From the NCBI GenBank assembly GCA_037176905.1, contig JBBBWG010017001.1:1-64000 (forward strand): 64,000 nucleotides of DNA, in the 5' to 3' direction. Source of the DNA: Azolla pinnata (Eukaryota; Streptophyta; Polypodiopsida; Salviniales; Salviniaceae). The position numbers and the translations under genes are program-made. Each line of letters begins with the position of its first letter. Position 1 is the stretch's first letter. The notes under the pieces are model-generated. The model ran no database searches and was not told the origin of the DNA. It was given only the letters and a program-made list of their open reading frames with translations. Of this stretch, positions 44,876-58,033 are shown piece after piece.

Positions 44876-47800
44876 CTTTCTGTGTGCGGATCGAGGCTGG
44901 AAGGAACGGAAGGAGGTTGCTGAGGCTCGAAAACGCGGAACCGGGGAAGAAAGAAAACACCGGAGGAAGCAAACACCGACGGTCCCCTCCACGCAAATGC
45001 AGATCGCTTCGCAATCCTGTCCTCCTCCGATCTCCCGATCCCGATCATCATACTCACCCTAACCCTAACCGTGCATCATTCATCGTCATCGCCATCGCCA
45101 TCGTCATCGTCCTCATCCCCAATCTTTTTCTTCATCTCAACTGTGAAGAATTTGTTATATTGTGAAGGTAATGCTTCTTCTTCTTCTTCTTCTTCCAAGA
45201 CTCGCTGTTTGATCCCTCGACTCCATCCCCCGCTCTCATCTCCGACTTGTACTGTACATGTGGATATGTGCGCCTTCCTTTTCTCCAAATCGGAGGCTTT
45301 GGTGAATCGATCCGTTCCAGTTTTGCCTCTCCTCCTCCTCCTCCTCCTCCTTTCTTTATTTTTTTTGGAGCTAGGATTTAGGCATCTATACGCATTGGCG
45401 CTATTCCATGGATGCCTTGCTGAATTGCGCTGCTTAATCCTTGCGAATGTATAACCGAAATGGGATCAAACGTTGAAGAGAGTATTTGAAGGCAGTTGCT
45501 CTGATGATGTTTCCATTTGCTTCATCTCTGAAGGAGAAACGTTTTGTGAGAGAACAATCTTTCCTTTCGTGTATGTGTGGATATTTCAAGCAAAGAAGCT
45601 TTCAACTTCAGAACAGAAGAAAGCTCCAAAGCACAGTTTCTTTCTCTCTCAATCGCCTCTAGACGTTTCTGAGATAAATGCGATCTTCAGAGTACCATTT
45701 CTGTCTGCTTCGTCTCAGAACAGAAGGAAGTTCAAAGGGCCGATTAGAGTGCCATTTCTATCTGCGTCAATCTCCTGAACGAGAAGTCGTTTCTGAGGGA
45801 AAGGCGATCTCTCAGAAAATTTTCCTCTTCAAGCAATTGAAACAGAAAGAAACAGGGAACGGCGGTCCTTTGAAGACCGATAGTTCCTTTCCTTCATTTA
45901 TGCATAGTACATTTGTCAGTGTGTGCAGACGTCAGAAGAAATAAGGTTTTACAGATGAAGGCCGGTCCTCAGAGTGGGAGAGATAGAGAGAAGAGACGCT
46001 TCGTATCCTTCTCTCCTGCGTATGAATTTCCATGGTAGTGGAAAAATCGAATGGCAATCTTGGCGTGAGAGGGGAAACGGCCCCGTTTCTGGAAGCCCGA
46101 AGGACAGGGACAGTTTTTCCCGTTTCCCATGCCAACTTCTCCTCGGGAAATGCGAGTGGAGAAAGAAGCGATTATGGCGTGTGAAGCAGCCGCTAATCCT
46201 GTAATCTTTGTCCATGGCAAGCACAGCGCAACATGATGGGATTAGAGAAGCTTTCGCTTTGATCTATGACTTTTCATTTTGTTTTTCTCCCCCCCATCCA
46301 TCATTCACAGCCTAGTATCCAGAAAAAGGAAGGTGAACCATTAAATCATTGACAGAAAATTCGGTAGAAAGGCTTGGATTATTAATAAAAAAGCAAGAAG
46401 TAGAAAAGGCGACAGGTCCGGACCTTGCTTTTCCCGTGCGCCTTGCTTCCCAGCCTTGCTTTTCTTTTCTCTCGTCTGTGTGCTCCTAAGGAATTAGGGT
46501 TACGATGTTACACAGGCCAACAAGTTAGAATTGAAACCTATGTAACAAACTGTAGCCACAGATGTACTCTTCTGAGATCTATGGTCGTAGAGAGAGCCTG
46601 TAAGGAATCCCGAGAACTTGAGGCCGGGAAGTTAGGATTTGGGGTTTGAGTCTCTTCAGCAGATTCTTAACTTCATGTGTATGCTCGTGAGAACCGTCTT
46701 TTGAGGATCCATCTTTGAGAAGAGAAGGAAAACCAGAGGTATAGACTTTGTTATCTTCTTCTCTTGAACATTTGAAGAATCCATAAAGAGTACATTGTTC
46801 GATTTGACAAGGCTTCCTCTGGGAGGCCGTGAAGGGTTTTCGTTCCCTGGTCTGTGCTAGTGATTTAGAAATCAGCTCAGATTTCAGAGGTCTGTGTTTT
46901 CTTTTCATCTCAGGTGGTTTTTTTCCCCTCGTCTGTTCTGTGGCCGTAGACAATTGATCTGAGTTATTTTCTGACATAATGAAGGGATTCCTCTGATCTG
47001 TACTGTTGCATTACCACTACATCAAGAGATCTGCCCTAATCTCGAAGAACATGGTTTTTTTTCCTGACACCACAAGTGAACAATTTCTCCACGATGTCTG
47101 TTCTAGTAGTTAAGAAATAATTCTTTCCGTGATCTGTCCTACGTAATTAGCTTTTCTGAGACCATATAGCATTTCCTTTCTCTGTGCTCTTGTTTCTCAT
47201 GAAACTTTGTGGAGGATTACCTGAGCTCGCTTGAAGCCATTCCTTCTCAGTAAAACAACAAAGTGAAGAGGACTCTTCGAGATCAGGTTGTTTCTGGTAT
47301 TAGAAACGTTTGCTTGGCTTCCTGGCTTCCATAGTTTTTCACTTCCATGTTTGTTCTCGAGCTCCTAATTACAATTTCCTTTGATTGCGTTGTGTATTAT
47401 CTGATGCTTTTTATCCCTCAATTTTGTTTTGATTAACTTAATAGTTCTTGCTTGTTTTGCTTACATTTCTTAGTGGCATATTCTCTTCTTCTTCCATTTG
47501 CTCTTTCTTCAAATTGCATTCTTCAAATTAACATAGACTTTCTGCTTTTGGGATGGAATGCGCCTCCCTATTATGTTCCCCACCTTCCAATAGCTACTTC
47601 TTTCATCACACTGTGTATTCACTCCTACTTCAAACCTTCTAGTTGTTGATGGGATCCTCATCAGGTCCAAGTCTCTACATGTGTGCTTTGTATTTTTTTG
47701 TTCATTACATGAAGTAGTCTTAATATAATAGCAAGCACGCTGCTTTACTATGGACAATCTATGGCCAGAGATGCCTTCAAATTTCGAGTCTCATCAATAC

Positions 47801-48010
47801 AGTAAGATATGGTCATCGTATGCAATTAATTGTTCCTCAAAATTTGCCGGCCATCTTCTTTACCAAAAGTTTCTGAATTGCAGGATATAAAATCTTATTG
47901 TGTCAATATTTTGCTCATTTCTTGCAAATAATAAGGTTCACTGTTTCAATCTGTGATGCAGGAAATCAAACTAGGATTCTACCTTATGTATGCTAACTGA
48001 TATTAAGAAA
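44876..48010 (+). other. Probable promoter and 5' leader region of the DUF1336 gene
   Basis: No coding exon is recognised in 3.1 kb. A donor-like GAAG/GTAATG at 45,167/45,168 and an acceptor GATGCAG at 47,961, 50 bases before the ATG, would define a 2.8 kb leader intron; this pairing is a guess. The stretch 45,500-46,200 has loosely repeated CAGAAGGAAGTTCAAAG and CCATTTCTGTCTGC words. ACCCTAACCCTAACC at 45,056-45,071 is a telo-box-like motif. Confidence 0.35.
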
Positions 48011-51000
48011 ATGGGCGGGTGCTTGAAAGTTACTGGATGTTTAGCACCGAGGAAAAAGAAGAGAACACAGGTTGCTTCTTCACATCATCTTAATGTAGTA
48101 AAAGGTACGAAGAACAAAGAACAAACACATGATGCTTCTCGGGTTCCGAGGAAAGGTATTGGTAGGTTCACACAAACAGAAGAAGGTTCAGTTTTACAAA
48201 GTGGTGAATTGACTGTTCAAGGACAAGAACGCTATCAAATCGGTATTTTTTATGACAACGATGATCCACGAGGTATATCTTATGGTATCTATGCCTGCAA
48301 TTTTTGTTTTTTAATTTTGCTTTCTTGATAATCGTCTATAGAAATTCAGACTGATTTCTCATGTCAAATATGTGTTGTATCTTAATCTTTTCATATGCAT
48401 ATTTAGCTACGCAGTAGCCTTTATCATGATGGATATTAGCTTTGATTGAGCATCTTTCTTTGTGATGAACAATTTTCTTGCTTATTGTATAAAATTTTGA
48501 TGTGCTTCTACGCTCATATTGTTGTTATTCCTTAGCCTTTTCCTTGGCATATTTGGCATGCATTAGACTTTGCGAGACTATAGTTATATATCTTGTCATA
48601 TGACAATCAAGTTTTTTTAAGAATATATCTTGATGCTTTTATCATGCCATGGTGTTGACGCACTTTTCGGCAACTTCTTGGTCTTATCTATATATGTGTG
48701 GTCAAGATATGATTGATCTAACTCTTTGCAATGCTGTGGAGTCTCGAATTTAAATACCATGTATGATAGTAACTGGAGGTGGAACTAAATATCATATTGT
48801 TCAATGTAATGCATTATTTCTTTTCCCATTAACTTGTTTTTATCAACTTCAACATTCTCTGAAAGGCTGCCATTTGCCACAGCAAGCAGTGGGGAAACTT
48901 GGTATGAATCACAACTGTGGTTGGAATCCGATTCTGATGAAGATTTTAGGAGTGTAAATGGTGGTGAGCATAATTTTCTTGTTATCTACCACTGAGTGGA
49001 TATCTCCTAAATCAAACGGGTATAACCTATATTTACTGAATGGAAATTTGTAACATTCAGATTCCCTGCCTATTGTAAGCAATCATCTTCACAGTTGTCA
49101 AGGGCAAGAAAGGCCAAATTTCAACTCTTTGAGGGAGACAATGCAGACTATTGTGACAGACATTGATACTTCTGGAGAACACAGTGGCAGGTCTAGTCCT
49201 ACAGAGAAAAAAAAGCTAGGAGATTATTTTCTTCAGATATCATCAATAGATGAAGTCCTAGAGACAAATCAAGGGGAAACACAACATGCGGACTTATATA
49301 AAGGTGATAGTTGTGTTTCATACAATGCAGGATTGCTTATGACTATACAATCTAAGAAAAGTGTAAAGAATTATGGCAGGTGATGAGCATGGAAACTCAT
49401 TTCAAAGATCCTGCTTACCTCGATTGATTCCGTCAGTTAGCTTTAATGATAAGAAAGCACCTGTTAGTCCAGGGATACTCAAGGGAAAAAACGCCCTTAT
49501 GCGATTACAATTGAGACGGCATTCAAATGACAATCTTGAACCGGATCCATGTATGCTGTGTATCAATTTGTCTGTTTCTTGTATCATCCTTTGCATTCAA
49601 AAGGGGCATTTGGTAAAAAGGTTTTAGGGTTTTGAGGGCATTCACAAACATTTGGTTAATTAAAAAAAACATGTATTTAAAAGTTTTTAACTGTTTATTC
49701 ATTGTGTGCGTGATAATAATGCATCTATTTCATCTATGTGGTTATATTTTTATTTCTGATTATTTTTTAATGCTTCTGTTCTGTGAATTCCTGCAGTTCT
49801 GTCAAATGTTGCTCTAGACAGACCTGTTGCAGGATTACAAATTCCATATTGTGGCAAAGATAAAGCCACTGAAGGATCCTGGTCTACTGTGGATCCTTCA
49901 ACATTCAGGCTTCGAAGTGAGAATTACATGAGGTATTTTACATGAAACTATCTCCATGAAAATTGATTCATGTGTACTAAGCTAGCCCTACGAATGAATT
50001 CTGGCAGTTGTTAAGGTTCTATGTCTGCATATCTTGAATTAGAAATAGACTGTAGGTCTGGATAATAAAACAGAGACGGATCTTGAACTAAATCTGATGC
50101 TTAGTTGTGAAGTGGGAAACCTGGGATCTAGAGTACAAGTACGACTTCTAAAATTTGGCGTCTCTTTATGAAAGTTCTTTTTCATCAAGTAAATATGAAT
50201 AACTGCATATAGGATTTGGGAGTAAATCTGCTAGAAATCATGGACTGTCTGTAGCTTTTGAATTTTTGTAAAATTTTGTAGGCCTACCCTGAGAGAATTT
50301 TAGAAATTTAATGTTGCAGAGGCTAAGTGATAAGTCTATTTTAAGTTACAGGAATGTTTGGATCTAGATAAATTTATGTGCAAGCAGGATAAGCAGAAGA
50401 TACAACAGCAACGAAAACCCTTGCAACTTATCTTTGATCAATTTTTATTTTACGCGGTTTCTTAATTGGCATCCTCAGTGGAAATCTCCGTTTTTTATAG
50501 AAATCAATTTTGTTGCTTTCATTTTTATAGAAAATAATTCTACTCAAATCTTTTGATGTTGCTATGTATTGATGTCTGCACTCTTGCAAGACTTTACTAG
50601 GAAGTCGCAACACATGTATATCTGGATCAATTATGTATCTGTTTTATGGCTAATTCTCTTACTGTGAATTCTAGTAATAATATTGTACTGGACATTTCAA
50701 TTGTACGAGATGAATCATTGACGCTAACTGTCTTTGAGCTTAGCCTAAATGTCTGAAGACAGTGTTAAAATCCATGAAAAAAATAGAGGCTTCTATTCTC
50801 CTAATTTATTCTATTTGTCTTTATGTAGGGATAAAATCAAAATTCTGGCTTCTGAATATGCAATGTACGAACCATTTGGTGTGGATGTTTTCTTGTCATC
50901 TAAGAAAATCAGTCATATAGCCAAACATGTGGAACTACCAAGATGTGGTAAAGTTGAGAATTTACCATCGATTCTCATTCTCAATATCCAGGTGTCTTGT

Positions 51001-53262
51001 TTATTACATTCATAATACAATATTTTTCGTTGGCCATATTTTGTTGTTTATAAGTTTCATATTTTGTAGATTCCAATGTATCCAGCAGCTATTTTTCTAA
51101 ATGAGACTGATGGAGAAGGAATAAGTCTGGTGCTGTACCACAAACTTTCTGAAAAATATATGAGACTTCCTTCTTATTTCCGGGACATGTTTATGGTAGG
51201 TTTCATGATCGTCATTTGGTGAAACTTCCACTATCTCTCAAGTCTACCTAAAAATTTTATAGACAGCAAACAGGGTTTCGGAAGCCTAATTGAAGTGTAA
51301 ACAGCTCCCTCTTAAATATTTTGCAAACTAATTGAACTGTAAAGACTAGATAGAAACTTGACAGGCTGGTCCACAATTGCAGCATGGCTATTTTAGGAAA
51401 ATGACTGGACAATATGGAATTGGCTATGTTAATAGACTGAAGATTTGGACTGTGCACATTATTTCAAGTCTTGGAACTATTTTTCTCCATTGTCACGACT
51501 AGCCTTGTTCACTTGTAATATTTTAGTTGTCATTGCTACAAAAATATAAACAGTAGGATATCCAAGCCTTTTTGAACTTTGAAGCAAGTAGCCATTGAAA
51601 GACTGTTGCTATGTTGCATCACATTCCAACCATCAATGAAAACGATATTCAATTGTATGAGAAAGTTAGCTGTAGAAGACTCCTTGTCAGCGTGATGTAT
51701 TTGTAGGTGAATGTATATTTGGGAGTACAACCATCCACATTTCTGTTCAGCTGCTAGAATACTTTTGTTTCAAACCAGTGCAAATGTAACCACGTGTTAT
51801 TGTAATTAAACATTATTACAAATGAATACTTTGAATGTTGTATGGGAGCATCAAATACTTGTCTAATGCAATATGGATTATGGCTGAAACAGAAAATACT
51901 GAATAATGAGACTGAATGCGTCAGAGGGTTTGCAATGGATTCAATCATACCCTTCAGAGAAAGGCTGAAGATACTTGGCAGGGTAGTAAATCCAGAGGAC
52001 CTTCACTTAAGTGCTCCTGAGAGGAAGGTTGTTTATGCATACAATGAAAAGCCAGTTCTCTCTAGACCACAACATAGTTTTTATGAGGTACTGTTGGCTC
52101 TTCTGGAGTTGATTGTGGAAAACAATATTTTTGTGTTATTAGCATCTTACAAACTTTCCCTGCTAATCTGTTTTAGGGCGAAGGTTACTTTGAGGTGGAC
52201 TTGGATATGCATCGTTTCAGCTATCTTGCAAGAAAAGGAGTGGAATCTTTTCGAGAGAGGCTTAAGTTATGCATTTTAGATCTTGGTTTAACAATACAGG
52301 TCAGTTTCTTTTGCTTGTAAATTTTTGTATCAAATGCCTTCCAGGTTGGAAAAAGGGAATGGAGACTGGGGAGGCTTTTGTGTATTACGGCAGCTACAAA
52401 GACAAATTTTCTCCTTTGCTTGCCTCAGTGTTTGAGATTCCTACATCATTGTTCACCAAATCCTAAGCCTTTCTTTTAATAGGATATCATATCCAATGTC
52501 CCTTACATGATAATAGAACATGCACAATAAGACATAATGAACGTTCTTCTGTTTCCATTGCTTGATTTCATAATTTATGCATCTGCTACTTATCTTGTGC
52601 CTGATGTAATTTATCTGTCCATCTTTTACTATATCTTGGCTTATATGAAAGGGTCCTTATTTGTCTGTGACATAGTAATGTATGTGACAGAGATGAGTGC
52701 CCATTTAAGAAGGCTGGCAAACCAATAGTGACCCATCCTTTTACTGATTTCTAGGGTTGTCTAAACTATATAGAACTGGTGGCACATGTTATCATGTCAT
52801 GTGATTGAAATTCTTCGATTCCAATATTGATTGTTACCTCCGCTTCATTAGAGAGAGAAGCTAACAGAATTGTGGACTATGAAAAGAAAACAGACTAAAT
52901 CTGCCATAATTGGATAAAATCGCTGAAGATGCATAAGGCAGTTCCTGGTGTGGATTGGGTTTGAGAGAGAGAGAGAGAGGGAGAGAGAGAGAGAGAGAGG
53001 GAGAGAGAGAGAGAGAGCAGTTCAAAACGCATTTCTGTTATGTTTAATGTAGGGAAATAGACCAGATGAACTTCCAGAGCATGTACTCTGTTGTGTCCGA
53101 ATCAATAAAATCGATTTCACTACCTGCAGAAAACTTTCTGTCAGTAATATACCCGACCATGAAAAATCAGCAAAGTATGAGGAATCTGATGCTAGCAAAG
53201 CAAATGGTCATTCTCAGCTTGGTACAAATGAGGCTCATTCAGCAACGTCATCAGAGAAATAG
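48011..53262 (+). CDS. DUF1336 (EDR2 C-terminal-like) protein, CW14-type, ten exons
   Basis: Exons: 48,011-48,272; 48,883-48,963; 49,061-49,303; 49,380-49,550; 49,797-49,932; 50,829-50,991; 51,070-51,195; 51,893-52,087; 52,177-52,299; 53,053-53,262. Phases match at every junction; 569 residues. Start [18 protein letters not shown] is a myristoylation-type N-terminus (Gly2, Cys4) followed by a basic patch, so membrane attachment is likely. [20 protein letters not shown] and [20 protein letters not shown] match the Arabidopsis CW14 family (AT1G59650/AT1G10410). The DUF1336 domain covers about 283-520: [77 protein letters not shown]. In EDR2 the related domain accompanies lipid-binding START and PH domains and acts in defence and cell death; here those are absent. 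Intron 3 is only 76 bases. Confidence 0.93.
52965..53020. repeat. GA microsatellite in intron 9 of the DUF1336 gene
   Basis: GAGAGAGAGAGAGGGAGAGA-type run just upstream of the last exon; simple sequence. Confidence 0.9.
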
Positions 53263-53364
53263 GTTCATGCTTTTTCGACCAACCTGAGCAAAGTTGATGG
53301 AGATTATGAGTCAGTGGTGGAGATTGCAATAAGCACTGGAACCATTTTCTATCATGTTGATCAG

Positions 53365-53600
53365 GAAAGTAGACCAGATGAACTAGCAGAGCATTTTCTG
53401 TAATCAATAAAAAGCAATTTGACTACCTGTAGAATACTCTTTACTAACCTACCAGACCTTGGAAAATCAGCAAAGAATGATGAACCTGATGCCAACAAAG
53501 CAAATGGTCATCCTCAGCTTCAGGAGAAATCGGTTCAGGGTTTTTCTAATGACCCAACCTAAGTTCATGGAGATGAGTAAGTGGTGAAGATATATTTTGT
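53365..53600 (+). pseudogene. Decayed duplicate of the last exon of the DUF1336 gene
   Basis: Beginning at a CAG-type acceptor (TCAG at 53,361-53,364), the sequence GAAAGTAGACCAGATGAAC parallels the true last exon GGAAATAGACCAGATGAAC at 53,053. Matches continue through GAGCATTTTCTGT-ATCAATAAAA, CCAGACCTTGGAAAATCAGC, GCAAAGCAAATGGTCAT-CTCAGCTT and GAGAAATCGGTTCA. The offset is about 310 bases, so exon plus flank was duplicated in tandem. The frame of this copy stops after some ten codons (a TAA at the position after CATTTTCTG), so it cannot give the normal end. Confidence 0.8.
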
Positions 53601-54049
53601 ATCAATAAACACTGTCCATCCATTTTTCTTTTCCGTTGCATATCTTTGTAAAGCTACTGTCCCGCATTGAGGGATTTTGCACAGCTTGTCTTTCCAAAGA
53701 AAGATTAAGGTTTGTATAGATGCTCTAACAGCCTAGGCTGCCCTATAATTAGAGAGCAACCTTTTCACATTGATTGGGAGGAGGTTTAATTTTTTATGGG
53801 TCGACAATTATGATGATTGACTTCTGTATTGATAGGGATAGGATGGATGGTTGGTATCGAGATTGTATCAGGTATCACCTCCAGCAACATTCTTGTAATG
53901 GTTGATAATCTCAAGCCTTCTGCTCAAAAGTGTTCGATCCAACACCCTTGTGTTTTCTTTGCTTCTCTCCTTTCAACCATATCTGCAGTTTCCATTTATT
54001 TTTGAGTTTCAGAAACTTCGACGAGATGCTCGTGGAGCTACAGGCAATG

Positions 54050-54560
54050 GATTGGTGGCATCAGTTTCATGTAAGGTTGTCTTTCTCTGTTGTTTTTCCT
54101 ACCATGTGTGCTTTGGATGAATCATCTATGCATTATTTCCCATGTGACATGAATACTAAGCAAATGAAACCATTAGTGGCATCATTTTTTTGTAAGGTCC
54201 TCTTTCTCAGTTGGTTTCCTACCTTGTTTGCTTTGGATGAATCATCTGTGAATTATTTCACATTAGCGTCATCGGCTTCTTGCAAGGTCTTCTTTCTCAG
54301 TTGTTTTCCTAACTTGTTTGCTTTGGATGAATCATCTGTGCACATTAGTGGCATCCGTTTCTTGTAAGGTCGTCTTTCTCGGTTGTTTTTCCTACTACCT
54401 TTTGTTTGCTTTGGATGAATCATCTGTGAATTATTTCACATTAGCGGCATCAGCTTCTTGTAAGGTCTTCTTTCTCGGTTGTTTTTCCTACCTTGTTTGC
54501 TTTGGATGACACATCTGTGCATTATTTCCCATGTGACATGAACACTAAGCGAACGAAACC
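54050..54560. repeat. Tandem repeat, five copies of about 90 bases
   Basis: CTTTGGATGAATCATCTGTG occurs at 54,111, 54,231, 54,321, 54,409 and (variant) 54,500, spacing 120, 90, 88, 91. Between them lie TTGTAAGGTCTTCTTTCTC and TTGTTTTTCCTACCTTGTTT. It follows the DUF1336 gene; reading frames through it are repeat artefacts. Confidence 0.88.
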
Positions 54561-55725
54561 GTAGAGTCTTTGAAGTATAAATTATACCTGTCATTAGACC
54601 CTTCCTATCTTCTCGTAGTTTGCTACATTGATCGAAATGTCCGCCATCCTTCTGGCTCCATTTCTCTGTGATATTGTGCAACAGAATGCGAGATGCACTT
54701 GCTCGTGTGTTGCACGTGTTACCATGTTACGCTTGTAATCGTCGATATTCTTAGATTGCTTTATATGTCAGCGAATTTGTGGTTTACTGCTCGATCATAG
54801 TATGTTCATAAATCGGGGCAATCCATGTGGGAAATGGGTCCTTTCTTAATGTGCTTATGTAGCTGGCATATCTCGGAGAGTATGCGCTAGCTTGATCATG
54901 GCTGTTTGCATTAGCAATACAAGAAATTGATGAATGTGATCCAAATGCGACTTTCTCGTGAGCCAATGCTATAGGAAAGATCGATCGGGTCTGCAATCGA
55001 ACTCTCGTCTGTGGACATGCTCACAAGTCGATGAGCGATACGAAGATGAGCATCCGAAAAACAGCCGATTTCCTCAACGGGATTCAGCTAGCCATCGTCG
55101 ATCTGGTGCTGGTTATAAAAAGCGCAAGCCCGAAAAGCACTTGTTCTTTTGTGTACTCCGCGAGGATTTCGGTTTTTTACTAACCTACCAAGGCATGGCT
55201 TGGAAAGGTCAAGGTTGATCACAGGTCTGCGCCCTAATCTTGAGATTGTTTTTCTTAACTCACTCACTCCCTTCTCTGGAGAGTTTCTGGTGGCTAACTG
55301 AATCGAGCTCTACGACTGATTCTTGGGGAGGGGTTGTCTAGCTTGGCTGCATAGAGTCAGCATCATCGTGCCATGTTGTTTCGCTAGGCCTTTAATGAAG
55401 TTGCCAGAAACTTTCCCTAAAACCTTATCATGCTAACATTATGACACATGCTTAGAATCTGGCGTACGATCAATGTTCCTGATTGCTACGAAGACGCGAG
55501 GGGCTAGATTGAGTGACGTAACTTGAATGATTGGATCCGATAAGAAGATCTGTGAGAGAGAGAGAGAGAGGAAGACGCGTATGCTCGAGTGGCATTCTCT
55601 CTTTGTGGGCAACTCGCCGTTTTCAGTCATTTGTTTATTTTTACTTTGGATGACTGATTGGGTACACATCCCACTGTTGTATCTTTTGGCTCAAGGGTCA
55701 GTTTTGGTCTACGACGACATCAATA

Positions 55726-55762
<37 letters not shown>

Positions 55763-56333
55763 GTCTGTCTGTCTTCGTGTGGTTCAGATGTCTGGCTCAC
55801 GAGCTTGCCAAGTGTTTTTCTGCACGCCAAGGGCCAGTTACGTTTTATCCGGTATCAATCTTGCACTGATGAGGGGGGAGGGGTTTCTTGGCGCAGATGT
55901 GATTTGCAAAACCGCGTGAAGATTGCTTCCGATGTGTGGGTGTGTGTCGGTCTGCATGTTCGCGACTCGTGCGAAGAGTTGCCGTGTGAACGTGAGCGGT
56001 GTGGCCGCACTGTAGCCTGTGCCATATATTCCACGTGCGAGGCCGAGACTGCTTTCTGCACTACCTTGTCGTTTTGCGAATTTGATCTGCAGTCGAGAGA
56101 TATCGACTGGCTGGTGCCAGCTGATCGCGCTGTCCTCTGATCGCACCCCACTCATCGCCCTCTCTCTCCCTCTAGTCACAATCCACAATGATCGCCTCTC
56201 TGATCGATTGATAAATTGATCGGATCGGATTGAATCGAATCACTCCGCGAATCGATTGGCACCTCAAATCGAGTAATGGCGGCCTTAGAAAGAGCCAGGG
56301 CCTGGGCTCGCATCGGGCTACACAGAGGCACAT

Positions 56334-56377
<44 letters not shown>

Positions 56378-56515
56378 GGTAGGTGCAAGGAAAGGACAAG
56401 AAAAAGGATCGAGATGATCTCGTGCGATTTTTCGCCTGTTCTGACATGTCGACGGCTCCGTCACATGCAACAATTCGAGCGTAAGAGTTGTCGCCGCATG
56501 CCATTCATTGGCTTG
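54561..56515. other. Intergenic stretch with microsatellites, no established gene
   Basis: Contains a plus frame at 54,958-55,218 (86 codons, HRRSGAGYKKRKPEKH) with no recognised family, a GA run at 55,551-55,568, TTTC and TCTG runs at 55,728-55,775, and a GA run at 56,340-56,373. Frames around 55.6-56.2 kb show no domain. Confidence 0.5.
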
Positions 56516-56524
56516 GGTCTTAGT

Positions 56525-57415
56525 CTCTGTATGCATGCATGCATGCATGTATGTACAATATTGTCCAAGGACCCCTTTCAAGGCAATCAATCAATCTATC
56601 TATCTGTCACTCTCTCTCTCTCTATGCATATTTGTCTATGATTATGTATGAATGTATCTATGCTATGCATGTATGCATGCATGCAAGGCAATCTATCTAT
56701 CTATCTCTCTCTCTTTGTCTATCTGGATGTTTGTCTATGATCATGTATGAATGTATCTATGCTATGCATGTATGCATGCATGCATGTATGTATGCATGTA
56801 TGTATGTATGTACACGACGGGCCAATGACCCGTTTCAAGGCAATCCATCCATCAATCAAATCTATCTCTGACAATGTATGAATGTCTCCATGCTATGCAT
56901 GCATGCATGATGCATGTGCGTGTGGCCGTAGTAGCTATGTATGTAAGTTGTGCATGTTGTGTTGCATGCATGTATGTGTGTCATGCATGCGTGGGTGCAT
57001 AGCCATGTATGTAGCTGCGTGTGTATGTGTGGATGCACGGATGTGGCTACTATGTATGAAGCTTTGTAGCTATGCAGGCATGCATGCATGCATGCATAGA
57101 CTATGTAGGCATGCATGTATGCATGTATGCATGTGTGGCTCTGGCTTATGTATGCAGGCATGTATGCATGCTGCATGCGTGGGTGTAGTAGCTCTATATG
57201 CAATAGCTATGATGTCGCTGTGCATGTGGCCATGCAGCTTACGTATGCATGCATGTAGCATCCGTATGACTGCAGCTCTTGTAGCCATGCATGTGTGCAT
57301 GGATGTATGCGGGCTATGCATGCCGACGGTGGCTCTGCATCGTCGTAGTGTGATGCGTGCGTTAAGTGTTAGGGATATACGTCGACTTGAAGTTAGGCAA
57401 TTCCATGCATGCATC
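56525..57415. repeat. GCATGC / TGTATG array with a 105-150 base internal repeat
   Basis: CAAGGCAATC followed by ATCTATCTATCTCTCTC, then GAATGTATCTATGCTATGCA, recurs with starts at about 56,580, 56,686 and 56,838. After 56,890 it becomes an irregular GCATGCATG/TGTGTATGT array. Confidence 0.88.
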
Positions 57416-57644
57416 CACGGATTCTTCCGGGAAGAGATGTTCTGTCGTTAGTCATTGAAAATTTTACCGGAAACAGAAACCGCTGAAAGCCTGCAGACGA
57501 CAGACTTTGTCGGCGAGCATCATCAATAACCTATATCATTAACCTATCATTAACCCATCATTAAGAGAACCTGACCCAGGCGATCATCTCGGAGAAGGAA
57601 ATATGGCGAAAAACCGGCGGCACATAAACGCATAGCTACAGCAT

Positions 57645-58000
57645 CGCATCGCATGCATGCATGCATGTGTATGTGGGTGTGGGTGGGTGCAGCCATGTAT
57701 GTGGATGTGCATGCATGTCTAGGTGCAGCTCTGCATCTGTACACATGCATGTATGAATGTAGCTATGCATGTATGTGTGGGTGTGATTCTGTGGCCATGT
57801 ATGTATGCGTGGGTGCGATCCTGTGGCTATGCATGCATGCATGCATGTGTGCGTATGTAGCTATGCATGCATATGCATGCATGTGTGCGTATGCATGCAT
57901 GCATATGCATGTATATGCATGCATATGCATGTATATGCATGCATGCATGCATGCGATGCATGCATATGCATGTATATATATATATGTATGTATGTGGATG
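57645..58000. repeat. GCATGC / GCATATGCATG array upstream of the ABC transporter
   Basis: Alternating purine-pyrimidine array ending in TATATATATATGTATGTATG just 35-60 bases before the transporter start codon. A long in-frame extension through it (Met-His-Ala-Cys) is an artefact. Confidence 0.9.
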
Positions 58001-58033
58001 TGGGCGATCCTTCTGAGCCAGCTCCTTGCTCCC

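Noticed and set aside
54958-55218. Plus frame of 86 codons after the DUF1336 gene
   Set aside because: No family, no splice partner, and it lies in ordinary intergenic sequence; not called as a gene.
57653-58033. In-frame extension of the ABC transporter through the GCATGC array
   Set aside because: The extension is Met-His-Ala-Cys repeat; PDR proteins normally start shortly before the region seen at MESFPATD.
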